Notes: generated from the letters alone by a model not told the origin. Positions 27,586 through 35,806 are shown, counted from the first letter of the stretch. The stretch is 37,628 nt of DNA from Chara braunii (GCA_003427395.1 BFEA01000645.1:634969-672596), one strand, 5' to 3'. Translations and numbers: made by a program.

Positions 27586-28000
27586 GGGCCTCGCCACACT
27601 ACTGTCGAAAATGCGATTTTCGACAGTTTCTCTTCGCCACACAGGCTGTCGAAGTCGGAGACGGAATGAAAATTCGCGAGTTGTCAGAGAATGGTTCTCG
27701 ACACCTCCTGTCGAAAGTTGTGGATATCCCCAGCCTGCTACTCCGATGCCTTCGACATCCCTCGGCTGCGCCGTCGACTTCGCTTCGAAATTTGGTGAGT
27801 GGGGGTAAGGTCGGGATGGACTGATGCTTGTCGTATCGTACCCTCGGGCGCGTTCGTCTTTTTCCATCTTGCTTTCACAAGTGCGTGCACTCTACAGTGC
27901 TGTGTGGCGAAGGGGGGGCAAACTGTCGAATGGAGGCTGTCGAATTTGTTCTGACAGCCATCCATTTTTTTTGCCTTTCGACTGTGGTGTGGCGAGGCCC
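27586..28000. mobile_element. PIF/Harbinger-type MITE, 415 bp, TTA target duplication
   Basis: The left end GGGCCTCGCCACACTACTGT pairs with the right end ACTGTGGTGTGGCGAGGCCC; TTA lies directly outside both (27583-27585 and 28001-28003). TTA is a typical 3-bp PIF/Harbinger target duplication. Inside, CTGTCGAA words and GCCACACAGGCTGTCGAA repeat in both orientations near each end (subterminal repeats). There is no transposase. The GGGCCTCG terminus is shared with the full element at 29649-35344, which suggests the same superfamily supplied its transposase. Confidence 0.85.
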
Positions 28001-28149
28001 TTATTCTTTTAAGCCCAACCAATTCAATTACCTGTCAAATTTAAGAAGAAGAAGAAAAAAAAAGAACCTGTCAAATCTGGACAGAACGACAGGATGGGCT
28101 TTCGGGCTTTTTATTATCATTGTAGTATTACGGGGAACCTCGTAGCAGC

Positions 28150-28436
28150 CAGTGAGAGTTCAAGCCTCCAACGAGGGAACATGTGGGGGCTGCGCCCGAC
28201 CTGCAGGTGGGCGATACTGGCCAGGGGTCGACCGGTAGCATGATCAGGACGAAGCTTCTTCGATGGGCCAGTCCCTGTGCCTCCCCTCCAGTCCCCTCCT
28301 CCTACTGGCATCGGCAGTCTCTGCTCAATGCCGCTCGGGGGTGGACGAACAACCTCTCTCTAGGTGGCGGGCACAAAGCTTGCCCGCAGGCCATTGGGGT
28401 TGTGCCTTACCCACCACTGAGCTAGGCCGCTGGATG
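28150..28436 (-). repeat. Possible second tRNA-promoter-bearing repeat
   Basis: On the minus strand it begins CCAGCGGCCTAGCTCAGTGG, an A-box-like head, followed about 90 bases later by GAGGTTGTTCGTCCACC, a weak B box. The body differs from the main SINE family. Two further CCAGCGGCCTAGC heads occur on minus at about 28756 and 28863. Confidence 0.35.
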
Positions 28437-28470
28437 ACAGACCTGTTATACTAGTACACACCCGTGGGCT

Positions 28471-28619
28471 GGTTGCATCACCAAAGAGGATTGGTTATAA
28501 TTCCTGAATTGGGACGTGCTTGTGGACGGATGCAGAGAATATCTGCTTTTCTGCATCTCTGCTCAAAGCACATCCAGATTCATGAATTAAACCCAATCAT
28601 TCTCTTTGCTAATGGGACC
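28471..28619. mobile_element. Foldback MITE, family CCCACTAGCAAAGAGGAT, copy 2
   Basis: Left arm CACCAAAGAGGATTGGTTAT and right arm AATCATTCTCTTTGCTAATG pair imperfectly. Inside, GACGTGCTTGTGGACGGATG and CTGCATCTCTGC match the interior of the copy at 24445. It is more diverged than copy 1. Confidence 0.7.
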
Positions 28620-28661
28620 AGGCACCCTGTAGCTTCAGAACTAACTACAGTAGTACCACCT

Positions 28662-28865
28662 GGTTCACAAACCAGTCCTGTTTGTGAACCTGTTCCTGCG
28701 GACACCTGGTTCACAAACCGGTCCTGTTTGTAAACCAACTTCGCTAGGCCGCTGGACAAAGGCGCTGTCCGAGTTTGGATAGTAGTGCATCACTCCACTA
28801 CAGTACAACTCTCCAATTTCACAAACCGGTCCTGTTTGTAAACCAATTGAGCTAGGCCGCTGGAT
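28662..28865. repeat. Palindromic GGTTCACAAACC units linked to an antisense tRNA-like word
   Basis: The palindromic block GGTTCACAAACCAGTCCTGT, continuing TTGTGAACC, occurs at 28662-28690 and 28708-28736, and partly at 28816-28845. The last two are each followed by GCTAGGCCGCTGGA, so a composite of about 107 bases is tandemly duplicated. Confidence 0.65.
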
Positions 28866-28875
28866 ACCCTCGCCG

Positions 28876-29031
28876 TGGTTTACACGACTTCAAGCAAATG
28901 AAGCAGCTATTAAAGCAATGCTTGTGAATCGAGGTATAGGTGATTTTTTATTAGCTCTTGGTATTATGGGTTGTTTTGCTATTTTTCAAACAGTAAACTT
29001 TTCAACCATTTTTGCTTGTGCTAGTGCCTTT
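28876..29031 (+). pseudogene. nad5: Nuclear copy of a mitochondrial nad5 fragment (NUMT)
   Basis: Fifty-two codons read without a stop as part of NADH dehydrogenase subunit 5, a proton-pumping membrane subunit of respiratory complex [20 protein letters not shown] is a hallmark of plant and algal ND5, followed by [13 protein letters not shown] and [12 protein letters not shown]. Codon use is A/T-rich (TTA, GCT, ATT), unlike the GC-rich neighbours. Sequence before TGG at 28876 and after TTT at 29031 does not continue nad5, so this is a short fragment inserted in the nucleus. The intact frame suggests a fairly recent transfer. The 3' break, right after the ACASAF codons, is followed by GTGTGAG, which looks like a group II intron start; it could mark an organellar exon end or be chance. 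Confidence 0.85.
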
Positions 29032-29046
29032 GTGTGAGAACCTTTC

Positions 29047-29120
29047 CGCAAGTTTGCCAACATCGGATAGCAGTGCATCACTTCACTACTATCCAATTTC
29101 ACACATCGGCAAACTTGCGC
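29047..29120. repeat. Foldback hairpin abutting the nad5 fragment
   Basis: GCAAGTTTGCC (29048-29058) pairs with GGCAAACTTGC (29108-29118). The arms extend inward through GGATAGCAGTG and its partner CACTACTATCC. A looser relative is at about 28760-28815. Confidence 0.7.
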
Positions 29121-29394
29121 ATAGCTGTCAGAATCAACTCTACGAATGCACTCTCCAAAGTCGCATACTTCCACGCCTGCAACCTTGGTTAATATGTGGA
29201 AGGTCCTCCCCGGAACGAAGGATGGGACGGCGCTGTTTTCTTCAATTTGCATTGGAGTGCCTGGATAGTCGTGCCGAGGACAGTACTGGAGCGATGGCGC
29301 TGTTTTCTTCAATTTGGAAGGACTCTCCGAATTTGTGGGCAGCGGACAGTGGTGGAGCGAGACCCTGTATGTATCCGGAGCTCACAATCCTCCC
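29121..29394. other. Stretch with short direct repeat, no gene
   Basis: GGCGCTGTTTTCTTCAATTT occurs twice (about 29230 and 29297). GTGGTGGAGCGAGACCC near 29351 resembles the inverse of the GGGCCTCGCTCCAC end seen at 27320. No coding region is recognised. Confidence 0.45.
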
Positions 29395-29560
29395 AATACA
29401 TTCAAATATTGAACTCCTTCGAATGCATCTGGTTCAGAAAGGCATCCAGATGCATGTCGAATGTTGCATAGCGGAGAGAGACCTCGTGGAGAGCATTTCA
29501 TGCATATATTATATGACACATTTCAGACACATTCCACTGTCTCTAACAACCGACTCCTCA
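29395..29560. repeat. Relic of a TIR element, copy 2
   Basis: Shares ordered blocks with 26985-27230: GCATCTGGTTCAGAAAGG, GAATGTTGCATAGCGGAG and CATGCATATATTATATGACA. It lies just upstream of the Harbinger insertion. Confidence 0.45.
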
Positions 29561-29645
29561 TTTCACAGTCCAAATATTGGGCCGGACGAGTCCAACATTT
29601 TGAATGTATCAGGTCCAGAAAGCGTCCAAATGCATGCATGTGGAG

Positions 29646-29648
29646 TAA
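29646..29648. repeat. Left target-site duplication TAA
   Basis: TAA directly precedes the element and recurs directly after it at 35345-35347, which is typical of PIF/Harbinger insertion. Confidence 0.85.
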
Positions 29649-29750
29649 GGGCCTCGTTAGACCCTCCTTGGAAATTCCTCAGGAATTAGGATGAGGTCCT
29701 TGGAAATTTTTCCGGTTTTCGGCGGCGTCGTTACACAGCGTCCTAATTCA
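29649..29750 (+). repeat. Left terminal and subterminal inverted repeat
   Basis: The outer 29 bases (29649-29677) match the complement of 35316-35344 with one mismatch. The inner block GGCGTCGTTACACAGCGTCC, then TAATTCA, matches the complement of 35273-35299. About 46 bases separate the two blocks here, against 16 on the right. Confidence 0.9.
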
Positions 29751-30298
29751 ATGGGTCCCAAGGAAAACCCTCGGAGGTCTCCCGCGGCCGATTTCAAACG
29801 CATATACGCCGCCGCGGGGCTGGATGTTCGTCGGCGCACTGGGATGTGTGCGTCCTCAGGTGTGGTCCAGTGGCGGCGGCAGGGAGGCCTTCCAGGCTGG
29901 GGGAAAAAAAAGGCGCGAACATCCCTGTTCGAATTTCGAATTTCGAACCCTTCGCTGAAACGCATCCATGCCCGAGGTGTCCAGACCGGTGCAGCGCGCA
30001 CTGGAGCAAAATGTATGCGGAGAAGTGCTGGCGGCCATCGCTTAATACGCCGGCATTTGAAGGCGGGGCGAAGCAGTGCAGACGGTGACGGTCTCGGAGT
30101 GCGACAATGGTCAGGAGTTACACATTCCTATCCGGGCCCTCGACGACAATCATGCGGGCCGCCACAGCTGAGCGCGCACCTCAGGCCTCCATGAGACATG
30201 GGTAGTGCTGCTGCCGTTCCCGTCCACATGCAGACATCGGAGTGAGGGTGCCGGCGATCGAAACAGTGGTGGGCAGTTCCGCATTGCACGTTGTGAAG

Positions 30299-30443
30299 AT
30301 GGAGGGAGTGCTGCGGGTCGATGCGAATACATTGACGGCTTCGGAGAGAAATGCGGTGGTTGCAGTTGTGTCGGCAATCGCCATGCGCTATCACATACAG
30401 AAAACGTCAGCTCGCCTGAAGATGAGGCTGTCCATTCGCAGGC
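30299..30443 (+). pseudogene. Likely N-terminal part of the transposase, out of frame
   Basis: A different frame, open from 30242, reads as plausible helical protein: MEGVLRVDANTLTASERNAV, continuing into a basic stretch ending MRLSIRR. It would run into the transposase frame at about 30440 if one base (the C before ATGCAACAAG) were extra. I infer that the original protein began at or before 30299 and that this copy has a frameshift. The alternative is that translation simply starts at the ATG at 30444. Confidence 0.4.
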
Positions 30444-31661
30444 ATGCAACAAGTGATGGAGGCGCCCGACTGTGTGTCGTTATCAGAATCCATTGTGCAA
30501 TTTTGCTGCGCCATGGCGTCCGGTGTGATCATGCGGGCGACTCCAAGGTGGTGGATGAGGAGAAGGACGGGAGGGACATGGGAGGATCTCCGGAAGATGG
30601 ATGACGTGGTGGACGGGTACTATAAGGAGAAGTTGAGGATGTCCCCTAGGTTGTTCCGGGAGATCGTGGAGGCGTTGTCCCCTCATCTCCAGCGGAGGGT
30701 GACATTCTACAGGGTGCCTTTGATGCCGGATCACATCATCTCGTACGCGCTTTACAGTTGGGCGAGCGGGGAGACGTACGAGAGCAGCACATCGTCATTC
30801 GGCATAGGACGCACATCAGGCTTGATTGCGGTGGAGGACGTGACTCGGGCGCTTCTGAGGGTGTACCGCGAGAAGATCGTTTGTCCTTCCGTATTGCGGC
30901 GGGTGGTCGTTTTGCGCGCCTTCGAGGCCAAGGGTTTCCCCAACTGCTACGGCTGCATACTCTACACGCACATATATGTCGACAAACCGGCGAACGCACC
31001 TTCCGAGAACTACTTCGACCGGAAGCATCGTTTTTCTGTTGTTGCGCAGGTGGTGGTGGACTTGGACTTGCGTGTGACCGACGTTTTCGTCGGGTATCCC
31101 AGGAGCTGCCACGACATTCGGGTGCTCCAGCTTTCAAGTATGTGGGCACGTGCGGAGGAGGGGGATCTTTTCCGTGGACCTGCCGCGGTGCTGCCGTTCG
31201 GGGTGAAGACACATGGGTACATCCTCGAGGACAATGGCTATCCTCCTATGGAGTGGATCGTCGTGCCTTACGGAGGGACCGATCAATGCACCAATGAGGA
31301 GAGGTTCGACAACAAGCAGAAGGTCGCCAGAGGAGCAGTGGAGAGAGCTTTCGAAAGATTGAAGGGGATGTGGAGGCTTTTCCTTCGCACGCACAAAACG
31401 AATATGGACACTCTCCCGCAACAGTTCCAACCAGTGTGCATTCTGCACAACATCCTCCTCGATGCTGGCATAGATTTCGACGAGAACTTGTTGTGGGAGG
31501 TGGACGCGAATGGCGTGCGCCAGCGAGTGGACTTGGGCTTGGATCACCCTCCCCACCCCATTGCGGAGAACTTCAATCGTCCTCGTGCGCTGGCCCTACG
31601 CGAAGCGTTGGCGGAGTGCATGAAGCACGACTTAACGCGGGGAGTCTCCCCACGGCGGTAG
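30444..31661 (+). CDS. PIF/Harbinger (HARBI1-like) DDE transposase, first Asp missing
   Basis: The 405-residue frame belongs to the DDE_Tnp_4/HARBI1-like nuclease superfamily, which cuts and joins element ends. Features in order: a WEDL and YYKEKLRMSPRLFREIVEAL helical N-terminal region (residues ~45-75), YALYSWASGETYESS (~100), then the RNase-H-like catalytic core. In the core, GCILYTHIYVDKP (~170) replaces the family pattern G-x-I-D-x-T-H-I, so the first catalytic Asp is Leu. The second acid is present in GYPRSCHDIRVL (~215), and the third in the RGAVERAFERLKGMWRLF segment (~298-315). The C-terminal CILHNILLD is also typical. Loss of one metal-binding acid predicts no nuclease activity. An apparent upstream coding piece in another frame (30299-30443) suggests an N-terminal frameshift as well. 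Confidence 0.85.
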   Translation: MQQVMEAPDCVSLSESIVQFCCAMASGVIMRATPRWWMRRRTGGTWEDLRKMDDVVDGYYKEKLRMSPRLFREIVEALSPHLQRRVTFYRVPLMPDHIISYALYSWASGETYESSTSSFGIGRTSGLIAVEDVTRALLRVYREKIVCPSVLRRVVVLRAFEAKGFPNCYGCILYTHIYVDKPANAPSENYFDRKHRFSVVAQVVVDLDLRVTDVFVGYPRSCHDIRVLQLSSMWARAEEGDLFRGPAAVLPFGVKTHGYILEDNGYPPMEWIVVPYGGTDQCTNEERFDNKQKVARGAVERAFERLKGMWRLFLRTHKTNMDTLPQQFQPVCILHNILLDAGIDFDENLLWEVDANGVRQRVDLGLDHPPHPIAENFNRPRALALREALAECMKHDLTRGVSPRR

Positions 31662-31920
31662 CTTGGGCGTCAATCTGTTACGAAGGGCGAACGTGGTGAC
31701 GTCGGGGATTCGACTGGTGTTGTGGTGCTCCGGCGGCAGTGTAGTGTAGGATGATTGCTGGCCAACTCCTTGGATTTTTTTTATTTTTTTTTTCTATGTA
31801 GTTTCTCCCCAACACCCCCCCCCCCACCCTTTTCTTGGCGTTAGTTTTCTTCTGCTATCGAACATTGGAAGAGTGAGGGAGGGGCGCTCCATCACGGTTT
31901 TTGTGTAAATGGCGTTATCG

Positions 31921-32020
31921 CCTTTGTTATGCGATTTATACATGTCTGTGTCCGTACAAGTCCTTGTGTCGCACCTTTGTTATGCGATTTATACATGTCT
32001 GTGTCCATGCAAGTCCGTGC
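31921..32020. repeat. Direct repeat of about 48 bases inside the transposon
   Basis: CCTTTGTTATGCGATTTATA, then CATGTCTGTGTCC, occurs at 31921 and again at about 31974 with two differences. Confidence 0.85.
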
Positions 32021-32687
32021 AAGTCCTTGTGTCGCGCTGATAACGATCCCTTCAGAACGGCCACTCCCACTTCCACCACCATGAGCGAATCCTGGCACAG
32101 CAAGGTCGGCCAGTCCTTGAAAATGTTCCCTGCTCACCCCGTCTCTCCCAAATCCAAGAGTCGGCGTCCCCGTCGAAGGGATGTCCACGGCTGAGACATC
32201 TTCTTCCCCCTGCCCCCCCATCGCACCCTCCGATCCGTCACCGCGCGGCTTTTTCGACTTCGGGAAGTGCCCACTTCCGCTTTGCCCGCCCCTGCCTTCG
32301 ATGGTTCCGTTGTCTCGCCTTTTCAACTGGGACTGTCCACGTGGCGCCATGCGCTAACGATCCGTCAATCCCGTGCCACAAAAACAAGCGATGTCTAACT
32401 GCCACGTGGCGTGGACAATAGAGAACGGACAGATCGTGATGCGTCCACATGCTATGCCACCGACGGACGCGCAAGTGAGGACAGCGTAGGTGTTTAGCGA
32501 TAGCGCGGACGATGAACTCCTGGCGCCGTGGAAGACAACCCTCAAGCGATACAAGGAATTGACGCCAACGAAGTGTAGCACATGCGCACCAGCAGACATG
32601 CACTGACCTTTATACTGCTTCAACAGACCTTCCCCTGCCCCGGTGCGCTCCCGGCGTGACGGCTTGGACTTCCTGCTTCGAAAATCA

Positions 32688-32712
32688 GATATATATATAT
32701 ATATATATATAT
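32688..32712. repeat. AT dinucleotide repeat
   Basis: About twelve AT units in the spacer between the two transposon genes. Confidence 0.9.
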
Positions 32713-32891
32713 GGCCACAACCGTTGAACTACGTGAGCAATCCAACCGTCGACTATGCCATGAACCACGCCCGTTAAAGGAAGACGTGAGGACTCTTCGC
32801 CATCAGTGCGGCAGATTGTCGGGAAACAAGCGAGGGATGCAATGTCAATGCATGCATCGACATGACGATCACCCGCAGAGCTGAGGCGGCA

Positions 32892-34634
32892 TCAGGACCT
32901 GTCCCTGATGGCCTTCGCGATCTCCATAACGCAGCGCACATCATCCTGTTCGCCTCGTCGGACGCGTCGTAGTGCCGCTTCTGGGCGTCGACCTCGCGCT
33001 CGAGTATGTCGCACTGCCGCTCCAGGATGGAACACTGCCGCTTCCTTGCCCCCTCCACAGTGTCCGCCATCAATGCACCGTGCTTCTCCATGACTTCGGC
33101 GATAGTGTTGAACGTCTGCTGACGCATGTTCTTCCTCTTGCCAGCGTCGCCTGTGCTTCCTGCACTGAACCCAGACTCCCGAGCCGACCCTCCATCTTCA
33201 TCGTTTCCATCACCCGCGTCTACCCCGGCGATGGATTCTCCTGTGATTGATGGCGGACGTTGCATGTCCCCCGGCATCTGCGCTTCTCCACAGGCGCTCG
33301 CATCGGCGACGTTGTCTGGGTAGATGGTTTTATTGCCTCGAGACATGTTGTCGATCTCAAGGTACACTCAATCATCCATTCGGAAGTTGAAGCCCTCTTC
33401 CGTTCTCAACGCGGGCGTCAAGTTGAAGAAATTCTTCCCCTTGGAGGCATTCTGGTATCATTGCACCTTCTTATATTGCTGGAAGAGGTTATCCCACTTC
33501 TTCCCAATGTCGTCGGTAGTCCTCTTCACGTCCACCTCCACCAAACGCTTCTGCAGGTCCTGCAACTTCCATTCCCTATTGCGCATGCGTCCGTAGTTGT
33601 GAGGCATCCCAACGAAATGAGCTTGTTGATCCCGCTTCGCCCTATCGAGCTTCACCATCTCCACAACACTCCAAGTCCGATGTTTGCCACCCTTGTCGCC
33701 TGCAGGAGCCTTCGATATTCGACCACCACGGGATCCCTGATTCTGTTGACGCCCGCATCCACCCCTCCCACTACCACGCACACCCACGGGTCGAATCTTC
33801 AACTCTTCTGCATCGTCCAGTTCGTCCTCGCAATGAAAATCCGAAGATTAGTCACCAGTCGCCCTCCGGGTGTCGTCCGCATCGGCATCGCTTCCAACAC
33901 GCATCCTCGACACCCCGTTCGTTATGTTCTCAGCGGTCGGTCCGCGCATCTGTTGGCGATAGGACTCCCAGACGTGCCTGCCAATTTCTTCCGGCGGGGT
34001 CGTGGTCGTGTTCGCCGCCGGTGCGGCCACCCTCCGGCGTGGTGGGATGAAGGCGTTGTCGAGTGGGGGGGTAACGTTGTCGTCGCCTTGTCGCCAGATG
34101 TTCCCGCGCCTCGAGAGAAGGAGGGCGTCAGACGACACCCGTCTGCGCTGCCACCCACCGCCGCCACCGGACACGACCTTCCGCCACACCCCACCACTCC
34201 CGCGGCCCCGCCCCGTGCACAGACGTCTGTCCGACGGTCGTGGCAGCGACGTGGCTCAATGCACAATTGTTCGTAACTGGTGCAGCAACCCCACTTGACA
34301 AGCCGAAATCCAAGTCCACAATCTCCGTGTCGCCTCCATCGGCACCCTCCTCCAGCATTGCCGAGAACGACTGGCGACTTCTCTCTGCCTCCCTTTGTCG
34401 GCAATGGCTCCCCATCCAGTCCTGCGTAGATCCGCTCCCCAGAAGCAGAGTATGGGACAGATCCTCCAGCCATTCCTCTTCCGGATCCGGCGGTAACGGC
34501 TGCTCGTGTGGTGGCAGATGACTGTACGATGTGAGGTCATACGCGGGTGTACGCCGCGCCGCTACTGCCAGGTCTGGAGTGGAGAAGTCGATCGCACGCA
34601 TGTGCAGTCCGTTGGATGTTTCCCGCCTTTCCAT
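32892..34634 (-). pseudogene. Harbinger Myb/SANT-like DNA-binding partner, broken
   Basis: PIF/Harbinger elements encode a second protein with a Myb/trihelix-type domain that brings the transposase to the termini and the nucleus. The domain is at about 33690-33461: KHRTWSVVEMVKLDRAKR, MRNREWKLQDLQKRL and DDIGKKWDNLFQQYKKVQ, with the spaced Trp residues of a SANT-like fold. Upstream is an acidic, low-complexity N-terminal region (start ATG at 34634 proposed; the frame is open to 34874). Downstream is the conserved-looking SRGNKTIYPDN segment and a coiled coil (QCSILERQCDILEREVDAQK). The frame is broken by TAA at 33848-33850 and by TGA at 33458-33460 and 33368-33370, and reading resumes in the same frame after each. 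A frame change lies at about 34130-34190. Another near 32925 would restore an end MEIAKAIRDRS with a stop at 32892. Confidence 0.75.
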
Positions 34635-35272
34635 CGTCGCCTTCCTCGACGTGCGTCGTTTTCGTCTACTCTGCGGACCCCGCACAACGACACACACGCG
34701 CAACAAGACCACAAGGAGCAGGAGAAGAGTGGTGAGCAGCAGGAGCGGGACCCGGTGGAGCGCGTCTGCCATGAATCGCAGCAGGCCAGGGGTGCATCGA
34801 CCAGAGCTTGCTCCCGTGAGCCTGTCAATAGCCGACAATGCACGCCCTGAAGGAGAACTGCAGTCGGCCCGCACTGCTCACACGTTGGTGTTAAAAAAAT
34901 TGGAAAAGTCGACCGTTGGACCCCACGCCCGACGACGTGCATAAGGAGAACCCCGCCACATGAAACGCCTCGGAGCTGAAGAACCACCCCCACACCTTTA
35001 CGCGCCAACGGTAACGACACACAGCCGTTGGGGGATCGTCCCGTACTGGAGGCCGGCGGTGTCCGCCCGTCTGGACCATGGACGACCTGTGCACCACGAG
35101 AAACTCCAAATTTTGGTGTCGACGCATGCTCCACCACGGCCCATCAATCGCGGCTCCTTGAGCCCGAGGGACCTCACGAGGACCCCTTGAATCCAAGGAC
35201 ATCTTGGCTGGCATTTATGAGGAACCCAAGGAAATATCTTGGAAGCATTTTCACATTTGTCCAAGGAATTTG

Positions 35273-35344
35273 GTGAATTAGGACGCGGTGTAACGAAGCC
35301 GATTTTCTAAAAATCGAATTTCCAAGGAGAGTCTAACGAGGCCC
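35273..35344 (-). repeat. Right terminal and subterminal inverted repeat
   Basis: The outer 29 bases (35316-35344) end CTAACGAGGCCC. The inner block 35273-35299 begins TGAATTAGGACGCGGTGTAA. Both pair with the left end. Confidence 0.9.
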
Positions 35345-35347
35345 TAA
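35345..35347. repeat. Right target-site duplication TAA
   Basis: Second copy of the TAA found at 29646-29648. Confidence 0.85.
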
Positions 35348-35355
35348 TGTGTAGT

Positions 35356-35505
35356 GGGCAACGACCTTGAGATATCCTCATTGAACTGACCGGCCTGAGG
35401 TAATTCAGAATTTTCTGGTCATCTGATTGCATCTGGATTCGAACTGGGGTCTGATTCATATTTCAACAGTTCATGGGTGTACCAACTGAGCTAGGCCCGT
35501 TGGTT
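35356..35505 (-). mobile_element. tRNA-derived SINE, copy 6
   Basis: The minus strand reads GGGCCTAGCTCAGTTGGTAC, then ACCCATGAACTGTTGAAATA, a B box in CAGTTCGAATCCAG, TTCTGAATTACCTCAGGCCG and the tail ATCTCAAGGTCGTTGCCC. The tail lies only nine bases from the Harbinger target duplication. Confidence 0.85.
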
Positions 35506-35621
35506 TCCTTGGGCTTTTGGCTATAAGTAAAATCAAGTGTATATCTAATGATTCTGATTTATTGAAAAAAAAAAAAGTTGTTTGTTTACATTTGCCTGCA
35601 AAAGAAAACGACGTGAAAATG

Positions 35622-35806
35622 CAACGGGCCTAATTCAGTTGGTACAACCCTGAACTGTTGAAATACAGACCCGAGTTCGAACCCGGATACCTTAAGATGA
35701 AGAGAATAAGAGCATTCTGAATCGCCTGGGGTCGGTCAGTTCAATGATGATGATATCCAAAGGCCGTAACTCTTTGGGGGAAAAGAAAGAGAGAAAAAAA
35801 AAAAAC
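35622..35806 (+). mobile_element. tRNA-derived SINE, copy 7
   Basis: GGGCCTAATTCAGTTGGTAC (A box), GACCCGAGTTCGAACCCGG (canonical B box), CATTCTGAATCGCCTGGGGT, CAGTTCAATGATGATGATAT and AAAGGCCGTAACTC, then an A-rich end of about twelve A's. It is in the opposite orientation to the copy at 35356. Confidence 0.87.

Larger units (their letters stand above)
31662..32890. other. Spacer between the convergent transposon genes
   Basis: Probably the two 3' untranslated regions. It holds a direct repeat at 31921-32020 and a short AT microsatellite at 32688-32712. No further gene is seen. Confidence 0.5.
29649..35344. mobile_element. Complete PIF/Harbinger DNA transposon, 5,696 bp
   Basis: The element is bounded by TAA duplications. 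Its 29-bp terminal inverted repeats begin GGGCCTCGTTAGAC and differ at one position. A second inverted block of 27 bases (29724-29750 against 35273-35299) ends CGTCCTAATTCA on both sides with two differences. It carries the two genes typical of the superfamily: a DDE transposase on plus (30444-31661) and a Myb/SANT-type DNA-binding protein on minus (about 34634-32892), arranged convergently. Both show damage, so this copy is probably no longer autonomous, although its ends look mobilisable in trans. Confidence 0.93.

Noticed and set aside
30242-31300. Antisense and alternative-frame ORFs overlapping the transposase
   Set aside because: Shadow frames of a recognised gene with no domain of their own, except the short upstream piece at 30299-30443 reported separately.
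33848-34874. Membrane protein start (MADALHRVPLLLLTTLLLLL) for the Myb gene
   Set aside because: The hydrophobic run lies upstream of the likely ATG at 34634, and a membrane segment makes no sense for a nuclear DNA-binding transposon protein.
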